Made by a program: the position numbers and the translations under genes
Part shown: piece by piece, positions 1-5,602 of the stretch
Numbering within the stretch: position 1 is the first letter of the stretch
How the letters are laid out: every line of letters begins with the position of its first letter
Origin: Lachnospiraceae bacterium UBA3732
GTDB lineage: Bacteria; Bacillota; Clostridia; Lachnospirales; Lachnospiraceae
Direction: 5' to 3'
Length of the DNA stretch: 5,716 bases
Assembly: GCA_002372545.1 (NCBI GenBank)
Contig: DFHD01000056.1
Span: forward strand, 8,811 to 14,526
Notes under the pieces: model-generated
The model's database searches: none
What the model saw: the letters and a program-made list of their open reading frames with translations, nothing else
Told to the model about the DNA's origin: nothing

Positions 1-272
1 CAGGAAGCTCGGCGAACGGCATGGTAAACAGTGCGGATGTACCGGGAGAAAATGCACCGGCCCGGTTTAAAGGAGAAGCGTACGGCCTTACAGAGCAGGA
101 AACAGAGATTGTGGAGTGTGTGGCCCGGGGACTTTCGAATAAAGAAATTGCGGATGAGCTTTTTCTTTCGGAAGGAACCGTCCGGAATTATCTCAGCAAC
201 ATCCTTTCCAAGCTGGAGCTCCGGGACCGCACAAATCTTGCCATCTTCTATTTCAAGGCCGGGGGCGTGTGA
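1..272 (+). CDS. NarL/LuxR-family response regulator, C-terminal DNA-binding end (5' partial)
   Basis: This is the tail of a two-component response regulator that binds DNA in the cytoplasm. The reading frame is open from base 3 to the TGA at 270-272, so the ATG at 21 is probably an internal codon and the gene starts left of the window. The visible 90 or so residues contain a GerE/LuxR helix-turn-helix: LTEQETEIVECVARGLSNKEIA is followed by the recognition-helix stretch LFLSEGTVRNYLSNILSKL. The GTVRNYLS form is typical of the DesR/LnrK branch of NarL-type regulators. Family members are about 200-220 residues, so the receiver domain with its phospho-accepting aspartate (about 125 residues) is missing only because of the window edge. 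The gene converges on an ABC exporter operon and is a good candidate for its activator, as LnrK is for lnrLMN in Bacillus subtilis. A histidine kinase gene is expected upstream. The domain call is firm; the target is inferred. Confidence 0.9.
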   Translation, partial: GSSANGMVNSADVPGENAPARFKGEAYGLTEQETEIVECVARGLSNKEIADELFLSEGTVRNYLSNILSKLELRDRTNLAIFYFKAGGV

Positions 273-323
273 CTGTCAACTGCAATTGCCTTCTGATTCC
301 GACTTGAAGATACTGATGAGTTA

Positions 324-345
324 TCCGCTGGCAGATGCCAGCGGA
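324..345. terminator. Shared hairpin between convergent genes, probable two-way terminator
   Basis: TCCGCTGGCA (324-333) and TGCCAGCGGA (336-345) form a perfect 10-bp inverted repeat; the practical fold is a 9-bp stem with an AGAT loop. It sits 51 bases after the regulator's stop codon and 21 bases after the last ABC gene's stop, where both transcripts would end. The weak point is the tail: neither strand has a clean run of T after the stem (CTTGTAAT on the plus strand, TAACTCAT on the minus strand). It could therefore be a weak or factor-assisted terminator, or a 3' stabilising hairpin. Confidence 0.6.
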
Positions 346-366
346 CTTGTAATACACGAGCCCCGG

Positions 367-1527
367 TCAGTTTGTCTTCTCACTGATGTACCGGGAGATG
401 GCCAGGCCGACTGCCAGACAGGTGAGACCAAAGATCAGCTGAATGCCCATGCAGCTGAAGATGTCGGTGATGGAGCTTTCTTCCAGCCAGATCCGTTTCA
501 TGGCGATGGAATACCAGTAGTTCGGTGTAAACTGTCCGACCTTGGCAACCCCGTCACCCAGGATGTCGAGATCCACGAAGGTGCCGCCCAGGAAGGCGAA
601 GGAAAGCCCGATCAGGTTGGTGAAGAAGGAGGCGCTTCCGGCATTATTGGCCTTCTGGCTGCCCAGAGGCAGGCTGGCGATCAGAGCCAGCAGGAAGGTA
701 GTGGTTACAGTGTAGGTGAAGACGTTCAGTATCGTCAGCCACCAGTTCCGGGTAAAGAGGAACTCTGTTCCGGAAAGGGCGGAAGAAATACCGCTGAGTA
801 CGATCATGACGATAACGGAGAGGGTGCCGGCGCCCAGGATCAGGGAAAGGTTACGGCTTGTGGACTTCGTAGCGGATACCGTCATCCGGTTCTTCTTTTC
901 CTTCTCGTTGAAGGAGAGGACTACAGGCAGAATGCCGGAGAAAATGACGGAAAGAATACCAAAGGGAAGGAAGATGAACATCCGGTAGGGCCTATCTCCG
1001 GGGTTCTTTTCTGTTTGCAGAAGAGAAACATATTTGGAGGTATCCAGAGAAGCTGCTGCATCATCGGCAGCCTGCTTAACATCCTCCCCGAGAAGCATAT
1101 GGCCGCGGAGAGCGTTCAGATATTCCTCTATCTGCATGTTTACGAAGATGCCCCTGGGCATTGCCTCGTCATAGACCGTATGGATGCTGATACTGCCGTC
1201 CTTTTCGAAGGACTCGCCGAAGCCGGCGGGAATTTCCACATAGGCGGCGATGTGCTGGTAGTACATCAGGTCCTTCAGCTGGTCATCGGAAAGCTCCTCG
1301 TTTTTCAGATTGTGGATGCTGTCCAGATATCCGTACAGTGCTTCGGAAACCGGAGAATGATCCAGATCCTTTACCACAATGGGGCAGCGATCCATTTCCA
1401 CCTTCTGCTTGGAATTATCGTTCATACCGGTCATGGTAAACTGCATGAAGATGATGATGGCCATATACATGATGATGCCGGTCTTATATTTTTTAACTAC
1501 CTTGAAAAACGTTTTATAGACTTGCAT
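367..1527 (-). CDS. ABC-2 type transporter permease, second subunit (LnrN-like)
   Basis: A 386-residue integral membrane subunit of an ABC exporter. One membrane helix near the N terminus (about residues 15-33) is followed by a large hydrophilic loop of about 150 residues, presumably outside the cell. A cluster of about five helices follows (about 183-205, 226-249, 265-289, 298-318, 355-378). This is the layout of the ABC-2/YhgE-like permease family. The stretch FTPNYWYSIAM (about 333-343) matches the conserved segment before the last helix. The start is supported by an AGGAGG seven bases upstream. The start overlaps the previous gene's end by 14 bases, so the two permeases are probably made together and pair as a heterodimer. 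Together with the ATPase, length and order match LnrN of the linearmycin-resistance transporter, but DrrB-like or other antibiotic exporters are not excluded. The substrate is unknown. Confidence 0.88.
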   Translation of the reverse strand: MQVYKTFFKVVKKYKTGIIMYMAIIIFMQFTMTGMNDNSKQKVEMDRCPIVVKDLDHSPVSEALYGYLDSIHNLKNEELSDDQLKDLMYYQHIAAYVEIPAGFGESFEKDGSISIHTVYDEAMPRGIFVNMQIEEYLNALRGHMLLGEDVKQAADDAAASLDTSKYVSLLQTEKNPGDRPYRMFIFLPFGILSVIFSGILPVVLSFNEKEKKNRMTVSATKSTSRNLSLILGAGTLSVIVMIVLSGISSALSGTEFLFTRNWWLTILNVFTYTVTTTFLLALIASLPLGSQKANNAGSASFFTNLIGLSFAFLGGTFVDLDILGDGVAKVGQFTPNYWYSIAMKRIWLEESSITDIFSCMGIQLIFGLTCLAVGLAISRYISEKTN

Positions 1528-2665
1528 ACTGCTTCCTCCTTGAAAGGCATACCCCGATGATCATGAATACGGCGGAAAGAGCGGCCATGTAGATCACAGA
1601 GCGGCAGTAACGGGAGCCGCTGCCGAAGATATTCAGGGAATAAAAGGAATCGGTGATCACAGCCGCCGGATTGATGCGGTTGAAAAGCGGGAACTTCTCT
1701 TCCACGATCACCTTCATATCGCCGTACATCAGGCCGGACATGAAGCCGCCGCCCAAAGTTATGATCATCAGGATGTTTTCCTTCGTGTTTTCCGACGCAT
1801 TTCCCACGTGCCCCACAAGGAACCCGAGGGATAGTCCGAGGAAATTCGCCAGGAAGGAAGTAAGATAGATGAGGGTCATGTTTCCGCCGAACCGGATGCC
1901 CAGAATGTAGATATAAAAGGTCAGGGCGATGGCGGTGATGGCGAACTGAATCACACAGATGGCGGCAAACTGGGCAAGCTCAAAGGGAGGCTTTCTCACC
2001 GGAGAAATATCTGTCCGGATACCTTCGCTGCTCTGGTTAGCCATGGAATGCACAACTGTGCTGCTGGTGGCCATGGAGCCCATCAGGCTGATCATGGCGA
2101 TAATGTTGTAAAAGTACGTGATATAGGGGTCTTTATTTTCTCCGGCCATGCCGCCCGCTTCCACATACGCACGGCTTTCGTTTACCATGGCGCTGATCTC
2201 CTGAGAGGTTTCCGGATCGATGGTATCGGAAAGCATCAGCTTCATCATGATATCCTTCCGGCTTTGATAAGAGGAAAGAATGCCGGTGAGGATGCTCTGC
2301 GTCGTGCCGTTTTCCGCGAGGGTCAGCTCTGCTTCGTAGCCGTTTACGGTGATGATGCCGGTGATTTCCTTATCCTTCAGAAGCTGCTCTGCTTCCGCCC
2401 GGTCCGCTGCGGCCTTTTCTTCCAGAATGGCTGTGCCGTCGTTATAAGTGAACTCCTTCGCCAGCTCCGGGAAAACCGCAGCTTCTTTATCTCCCTCCAC
2501 GAGGATGACTACGGGAAGGGGTTTATTCTGCTCCTGATCATATACCTTGGAAAAGGCAAAGAAGAACAGAAGGCCAAGAGCAAGGGGAAAGAGGAGTGTC
2601 CAGAAAATGTATTTCCTGGTCCGGACAGAGATCTTTAATTGTGTGACAAAAATGCGTGCGATCAT
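1514..2665 (-). CDS. ABC-2 type transporter permease, first subunit (LnrM-like)
   Basis: A 383-residue ABC exporter membrane subunit with the same plan as the downstream permease but clearly different sequence. One helix lies at about residues 20-39, then a hydrophilic, charge-rich extracellular loop (about 40-180), then helices at about 182-204, 232-256, 264-287, 297-314 and 355-375. The segment FNRINPAAVITDSFYSL (about 328-344) is the conserved ABC-2 permease motif before the final helix. The ATG at 2663-2665 has an AAGGAG (2674-2679) eight bases upstream, lying in the last codons of the ATPase gene, and only five bases separate the two genes. The 3' end overlaps the next permease. The tight packing indicates one transcript and a complex of one ATPase pair with two different permeases. 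Being an exporter follows from the family; the cargo cannot be read from sequence. Confidence 0.9.
   Translation of the reverse strand: MIARIFVTQLKISVRTRKYIFWTLLFPLALGLLFFFAFSKVYDQEQNKPLPVVILVEGDKEAAVFPELAKEFTYNDGTAILEEKAAADRAEAEQLLKDKEITGIITVNGYEAELTLAENGTTQSILTGILSSYQSRKDIMMKLMLSDTIDPETSQEISAMVNESRAYVEAGGMAGENKDPYITYFYNIIAMISLMGSMATSSTVVHSMANQSSEGIRTDISPVRKPPFELAQFAAICVIQFAITAIALTFYIYILGIRFGGNMTLIYLTSFLANFLGLSLGFLVGHVGNASENTKENILMIITLGGGFMSGLMYGDMKVIVEEKFPLFNRINPAAVITDSFYSLNIFGSGSRYCRSVIYMAALSAVFMIIGVCLSRRKQYASL
1535..1540 (-). promoter_or_regulatory. Ribosome binding site inside the upstream gene
   Basis: AGGAGG on the minus strand, seven bases before the ATG at 1525-1527. It lies in the last codons of the first permease gene, so translation of the second permease is likely coupled to that of the first. 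It also fixes the start of the second permease. Confidence 0.7.
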
Positions 2666-2670
2666 TTTCT

Positions 2671-3618
2671 TTACTCCTTATCTCTCAGTTCCTTGCCGGT
2701 GATCTCCAGGAATACATCGTTCAGTGTGGGAAGCTCCGAATATACCCGGTCATAATCGAGGTCGTTTCCGGAGAAGTAATCGATCACATGAGAAATATTA
2801 TGCTTCCCGCCGCTGCACCGGATGGTCAGCTGGTTGCCGGAGTAGCTTACCTCGTATACATGGTTTAGCTTCCGGAGGGCTTCGATATGCTTCTCATCCA
2901 GCTTTCGGACATCCACCACCACGTTTTCGGTGTTCCGGATCTTGCCTTTCAGTTCTGCGGAGGTGCCGCTGGCCACCTCCTTTCCCTTATCCATGATGAG
3001 GATGCGGGAGCAGATCTGTTCAACCTCCTCCATGTAGTGGGAGGTGTAGATGATGGTGGCGCCCTTCCGGTTGAGTTCGGTGATGCCCTCCAGGATTTTG
3101 TTTCTGGATTGGGGATCCACGGCCACCGTAGGCTCATCCAGAATGATGAGGTCGGGCTTATGGGCAATGCCGCAGGCAATATTCAGCCGGCGCAGCAGAC
3201 CGCCGGAGAGCTTATTGGGAAAGAACTTCCGGAAGTCTTCGAGATCCACAAATCGGATGGCTTCGTCCACACAGCTCCTCAGCTCGGCCTTGTCCTGAAT
3301 GTACAGGCCGCAGAAGAAGGTGATGTTTTCCTCAACGGTAAGCTCCGGAAAAACAGAAACATTCTGGGGCACCAGGCCAATCCGTTTCTTAATGTTATTC
3401 TTGGAGGGGGACATCTTCTCGCCGAAGACCTCAATCTCGCCCTTGTCAAAGGACAGGAGAGAGGTGAGGCAGCTGATGGTAGTGGTCTTACCGCTGCCGT
3501 TTGGCCCCAGGAGACCGAAGACCTCGCCCTTTTTGATCTCCAGGCTGAAATTATCCAGAGCGATCAGCTCTTTATACCGTTTTACCAGGTTCGTGATCTT
3601 TACAACCGTTTCGCTCAT
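2671..3618 (-). CDS. ABC transporter ATP-binding protein (DrrA/LnrL-like)
   Basis: A 315-residue cytoplasmic ATPase that powers the two permeases encoded downstream. With residues numbered from the chosen ATG, Walker A is GPNGSGKTT (38-46), the Q-loop glutamine is 85, the signature is LSGGLLRR (137-144), Walker B is LIILDEP (157-163) and the switch histidine is 194 in TSHYMEEVE. The C-terminal 90 residues, ending LPTLNDVFLEITGKE, are the extra domain typical of DrrA-type drug-export ATPases. Two positions differ from the textbook forms: L replaces Q in LSGGQ, and the D-loop reads VAVDP, not GLDP. The first is common in this subfamily, so the enzyme should be active. The ATG at 3616-3618 is preferred because AAAGGA lies six bases upstream; a GTG at 3658-3660 would add 14 basic residues but has no ribosome binding site. 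First gene of the operon. Confidence 0.95.
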   Translation of the reverse strand: MSETVVKITNLVKRYKELIALDNFSLEIKKGEVFGLLGPNGSGKTTTISCLTSLLSFDKGEIEVFGEKMSPSKNNIKKRIGLVPQNVSVFPELTVEENITFFCGLYIQDKAELRSCVDEAIRFVDLEDFRKFFPNKLSGGLLRRLNIACGIAHKPDLIILDEPTVAVDPQSRNKILEGITELNRKGATIIYTSHYMEEVEQICSRILIMDKGKEVASGTSAELKGKIRNTENVVVDVRKLDEKHIEALRKLNHVYEVSYSGNQLTIRCSGGKHNISHVIDYFSGNDLDYDRVYSELPTLNDVFLEITGKELRDKE

Positions 3619-3624
3619 TGCTTT

Positions 3625-3630
3625 TCCTTT
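3625..3630 (-). promoter_or_regulatory. Ribosome binding site deciding the ATPase start
   Basis: AAAGGA on the minus strand, six bases before the ATG at 3616-3618. The alternative GTG start at 3658-3660 has no comparable site, so this site selects the shorter, 315-residue protein. Confidence 0.6.
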
Positions 3631-3674
3631 CTTTTTTCTGTTCTGCCCGCGGTGCTGCACTTATCCGTGGATTG

Positions 3675-3699
3675 TTATAAGGATGCAGTTTCCTTATAA
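3675..3699. repeat. Perfect 9-bp inverted repeat in the ABC operon leader
   Basis: TTATAAGGA (3675-3683) and TCCTTATAA (3691-3699) are exact inverted copies separated by seven bases. The element lies 57-81 bases before the ATPase start, and inside the transcript if the promoter at 3781-3810 is the one used. It is AT-rich and lacks a T-tract, so it reads more like a protein operator than a terminator. A TATAAC hexamer overlaps it on the minus strand and could be the -10 of a second promoter, but I see no matching -35. An RNA hairpin controlling the leader is the alternative. Confidence 0.5.
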
Positions 3700-3780
3700 A
3701 TACAGGATGGTAACCAGACTGATGAAGAGCATTTCTGCAATTGAATTAGTCCGGTTATTATGGATACAGGATATCAGATC

Positions 3781-3810
3781 AGTGTATGGGGCGGTAGTGA
3801 GAAATGTAAA
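3781..3810 (-). promoter_or_regulatory. Predicted sigma-A-type promoter of the ABC operon
   Basis: On the minus strand, TTTACA (3805-3810, five of six to TTGACA) and TACACT (3781-3786, four of six to TATAAT) are separated by 18 bases. Transcription would start near 3774 and give a leader of about 155 bases before the ATPase. The palindrome at 3821-3832 is ten bases upstream of the -35, where an activator would sit. Position and match are reasonable, but this is a prediction by eye. Confidence 0.4.
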
Positions 3811-3820
3811 AAACGGAATG

Positions 3821-3832
3821 TGACAAATGTCA
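3821..3832. promoter_or_regulatory. Palindrome TGACA-AA-TGTCA, candidate response-regulator site
   Basis: TGACA (3821-3825) and TGTCA (3828-3832) form a perfect inverted repeat around AA. NarL/LuxR-type regulators bind as dimers to short palindromes of this kind. Its centre would be about 52 bases upstream of the predicted start point of the ABC operon, a usual place for an activator. The regulator encoded at the left edge is the natural candidate ligand. It also lies on the MATE side of the intergenic region, so it could affect both transcripts. Confidence 0.45.
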
Positions 3833-3865
3833 TTTTTTCCGGGATGGACCGGATGCTTTAGAAAC

Positions 3866-3994
3866 ATCGGCTGGAAGACACGGAAAATGCTTCCGGGAAG
3901 ATACGGAAAATACTGCCGGGAAGGGCGGTTGGAAGATAAGGGAAATACTGCCGGGAAGGATTGGCTGGAAAATACGGATAATTCTATCAGGAGG
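3866..3994 (+). repeat. Degenerate tandem repeat of 12- and 23-base modules before the MATE gene
   Basis: A 23-base module with core GGAAAATACTGCCGGGAAG occurs at 3878-3900, 3901-3923 and 3936-3958, with a decayed fourth copy at about 3972-3994. A 12-base module like ATCGGCTGGAAG precedes it at 3866-3877, 3924-3935 and 3959-3970. The order is therefore A-B-B-A-B-A-b. Neither 23 nor 35 is a multiple of three, so successive copies fall in different reading frames, which speaks against a protein repeat. It fills most of the stretch between the palindrome and the MATE start. No known repeat family is recognised. Confidence 0.55.
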
Positions 3995-4014
3995 ACTGAC
4001 AGAAAAATACAGAT

Positions 4015-5415
4015 ATGAATAACGACTTGTTAAAAAAGATGCGGGAGGGCGGAGAGCTCAGCCGGCGGGAGAAGCTGGCCCTTGTTCTCAGGCTCAGCGT
4101 CCCCGCTGTATTATCGCAGCTTTCGACTATCATCATGGAGTATATTGATGCATCCATGGTGGGAAGTCTGGGGCCGGATGCCTCCGCCGCAATTGGTCTC
4201 GTTTCCACAACCACCTGGCTGATCGGCGGGCTTTCGGGCGCTGTGGGAATCGGCTTTACCGTAGGCATAGCCCACTCCATCGGCGCCGGGGATAACCGGC
4301 AGGCGCGAAAAAACGTGCGGAGCGGTTTGGTAACGGTACTGGTCTTTTCGGTGGTCATGATGCTCCTTGTGGCGGTTATCCACCGCGCGCTTCCCCGCTG
4401 GATGGGCGGCGAGGCGGAAATCCTTCGGGATGCCTCGGCTTACTTTCTGATCTTCGGGCTCATGCTGCCTCTTCTGCAGATCAATTACACCGGAGCGGGC
4501 ATGCTCGAGTGCAGCGGCAACATGAAGGTGCCCGGGCTCATCAACATGATCATGTGCGGACTGGATGTGGTTTTTAACTTTTTCTGCATCTATCCTTCGC
4601 GGTATCTTACATTTTTTGGAAAGAGGTTTTATATGCCCGGGCTCGGGCTGGGCGTAAAGGGCGCAGCGCTGGGTACGCTCATGGCGGAGGCCTGCGGAGC
4701 GACTGCCATTCTGCTGGCGGTTCTGGTCTTTTCGGAAAAGCTTCATATGAGAAAGGGGGAAAGAGGCGGTCTGGGAAAGAAAAAGTGGCTGGATACCGTG
4801 AGAGTCTCGCTGCCGGCTATGGGCGGCTCCCTCGTTATGGGCTTTGCCTATGTTATGGCCACGCGGATCGTGGCTCCTCTGGGAAAAATCGCGATTTCCG
4901 CAAATTCCTTTGCCATCACGGCGGAAAGCCTTTGTTATATGCCCGGATATGGAATATCCCGGGCAGCCACCACGCTGGTGGGACAGACCCGGGGAGCCGG
5001 AAGAATAAAGCTCGAAAAAAGCTTTCATAATCTGACGGTTATGGTCGGTATTATGGCCATGACCGGGGCATCGGTCCTGATGTACATCTTCGCACCGGAG
5101 ATGATCGGAATCATGACGCCGGATCCGGATATCCGGACGCTGGGAACGGCGGTGCTCCGCATCGTGGCTTTTGCTGAGCCCTTTTTCGGCGCGGCCATCG
5201 TGTCGGAGGGCGTTTTTCGTGGAATGGGCAGGACCATGACCCCAGGCGTACTCAATATGATCAGTATGTGGCTGATCCGTCTGCCTGCCTCCGTCTGGGC
5301 GGCCAGAGTCGGCGGCCTGGAAGCCGTCTGGCTGGTGATGAGCGCCGAGCTTGCCTTCCGCGGCATTCTCTTTTCCGCAGTGCTGCATAATGCAGGGCGA
5401 AAACTGTCATGCTGA
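4015..5415 (+). CDS. MATE family efflux transporter (multidrug/cation antiporter)
   Basis: A complete 466-residue inner-membrane antiporter; MATE proteins expel cationic drugs, dyes or metabolites in exchange for Na+ or H+. The length fits the 12-helix family. The two halves show the internal repeat expected: SVPAVLSQLSTIIMEYIDASMVG (about 28-50) and later SLPAMGGSLVMGFAYVMATRIV (about 265-286), each followed by the family motif before a loop, VGIAHSIGAGDNRQARK (83-99) and TTLVGQTRGAGRIKLEKS (319-336). GEGVFRGMGRT-like sequence at 398-407 (EGVFRGMGRT) is also conserved. The ATG at 4015 is chosen because a TGA at 3997-3999 blocks extension and the N terminus looks normal for the family. The ribosome binding site is odd: the only strong one, AGGAGG (3989-3994), is 20 bases upstream. 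The gene is divergent from the ABC operon. The subgroup (NorM, DinF or other) and the substrate cannot be settled. Confidence 0.93.
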   Translation: MNNDLLKKMREGGELSRREKLALVLRLSVPAVLSQLSTIIMEYIDASMVGSLGPDASAAIGLVSTTTWLIGGLSGAVGIGFTVGIAHSIGAGDNRQARKNVRSGLVTVLVFSVVMMLLVAVIHRALPRWMGGEAEILRDASAYFLIFGLMLPLLQINYTGAGMLECSGNMKVPGLINMIMCGLDVVFNFFCIYPSRYLTFFGKRFYMPGLGLGVKGAALGTLMAEACGATAILLAVLVFSEKLHMRKGERGGLGKKKWLDTVRVSLPAMGGSLVMGFAYVMATRIVAPLGKIAISANSFAITAESLCYMPGYGISRAATTLVGQTRGAGRIKLEKSFHNLTVMVGIMAMTGASVLMYIFAPEMIGIMTPDPDIRTLGTAVLRIVAFAEPFFGAAIVSEGVFRGMGRTMTPGVLNMISMWLIRLPASVWAARVGGLEAVWLVMSAELAFRGILFSAVLHNAGRKLSC

Positions 5416-5442
5416 TGGAGCGAAGCGTAATGCGAATGGGCA

Positions 5443-5462
5443 CCGCGATATCTGATATGCGG
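5443..5462 (+). terminator. Weak hairpin after the MATE gene, possible terminator
   Basis: CCGC-G-ATAT pairs with ATAT-GCGG around a CTG loop, leaving one bulged G. It begins 27 bases after the MATE stop codon. The T-rich run (ACTTTTCACCATTTTTATT) starts about eight bases after the stem, too far for a textbook intrinsic terminator. It is the only candidate seen downstream of the gene. Confidence 0.25.
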
Positions 5463-5530
5463 CTTCCCAGACTTTTCACCATTTTTATTCCATTTTTAAC
5501 TTAGTTTACATAATGCCAAATTTTGAGTAA

Positions 5531-5602
5531 TTTGAACCAAATTTGTACCAAAATGCGATCTCAAAGATTCTTGAAAAATGTGTTTGTACCAATTTGTACC
5601 AA
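5531..5602. repeat. Four phased copies of a TTTGTACCAA repeat
   Basis: TTTGAACCAA (5531-5540) is followed by three exact copies of TTTGTACCAA at 5542-5551, 5583-5592 and 5593-5602. The starts are 11, 41 and 10 bases apart, close to one, four and one turns of the helix, so all copies face the same side. Such arrays serve as binding sites for multimeric repressors, plasmid or phage initiators, or recombinase accessory proteins. Here they lie in AT-rich DNA just upstream of a possible gene start at the right edge. Confidence 0.55.

Noticed and set aside
21..272. Stand-alone 83-residue LuxR-type regulator starting at the ATG at 21
   Set aside because: The frame is open to the left edge, no ribosome binding site precedes the ATG, and the sequence before the helix-turn-helix looks like an inter-domain linker of a longer response regulator.
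31..1560. A 509-codon open frame on the plus strand, opposite the second permease
   Set aside because: It is antisense to a clear membrane protein, overlaps the regulator in another frame, has no family resemblance, and its residues are the odd mix expected from a shadow frame.
3619..3660. GTG start that would lengthen the ATPase by 14 residues
   Set aside because: No ribosome binding site lies before the GTG, while AAAGGA is well placed for the ATG at 3616-3618, and the family starts close to that point.
2887..3699. A 270-codon plus-strand frame opposite the ATPase
   Set aside because: It is the antisense shadow of an ATPase with all nucleotide-binding motifs in order.
3741..3761. Plus-strand promoter for the MATE gene using TTGAAT (3741-3746) and TATTAT (3756-3761)
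   Set aside because: The spacing of nine bases is far too short, and no other pairing of these hexamers gives a usable promoter; the MATE promoter remains unidentified.
3866..3994. The repeats before the MATE gene as a CRISPR array
   Set aside because: The modules are imperfect, the spacing alternates between 0 and 12 bases with similar sequence in the gaps, and there are no unique spacers of 25-40 bases.
4111..5388. A 425-codon open frame on the minus strand, opposite the MATE gene
   Set aside because: It is rich in H, R, Q and G with no hydrophobic core, and it mirrors the codon bias of a well-supported MATE gene.
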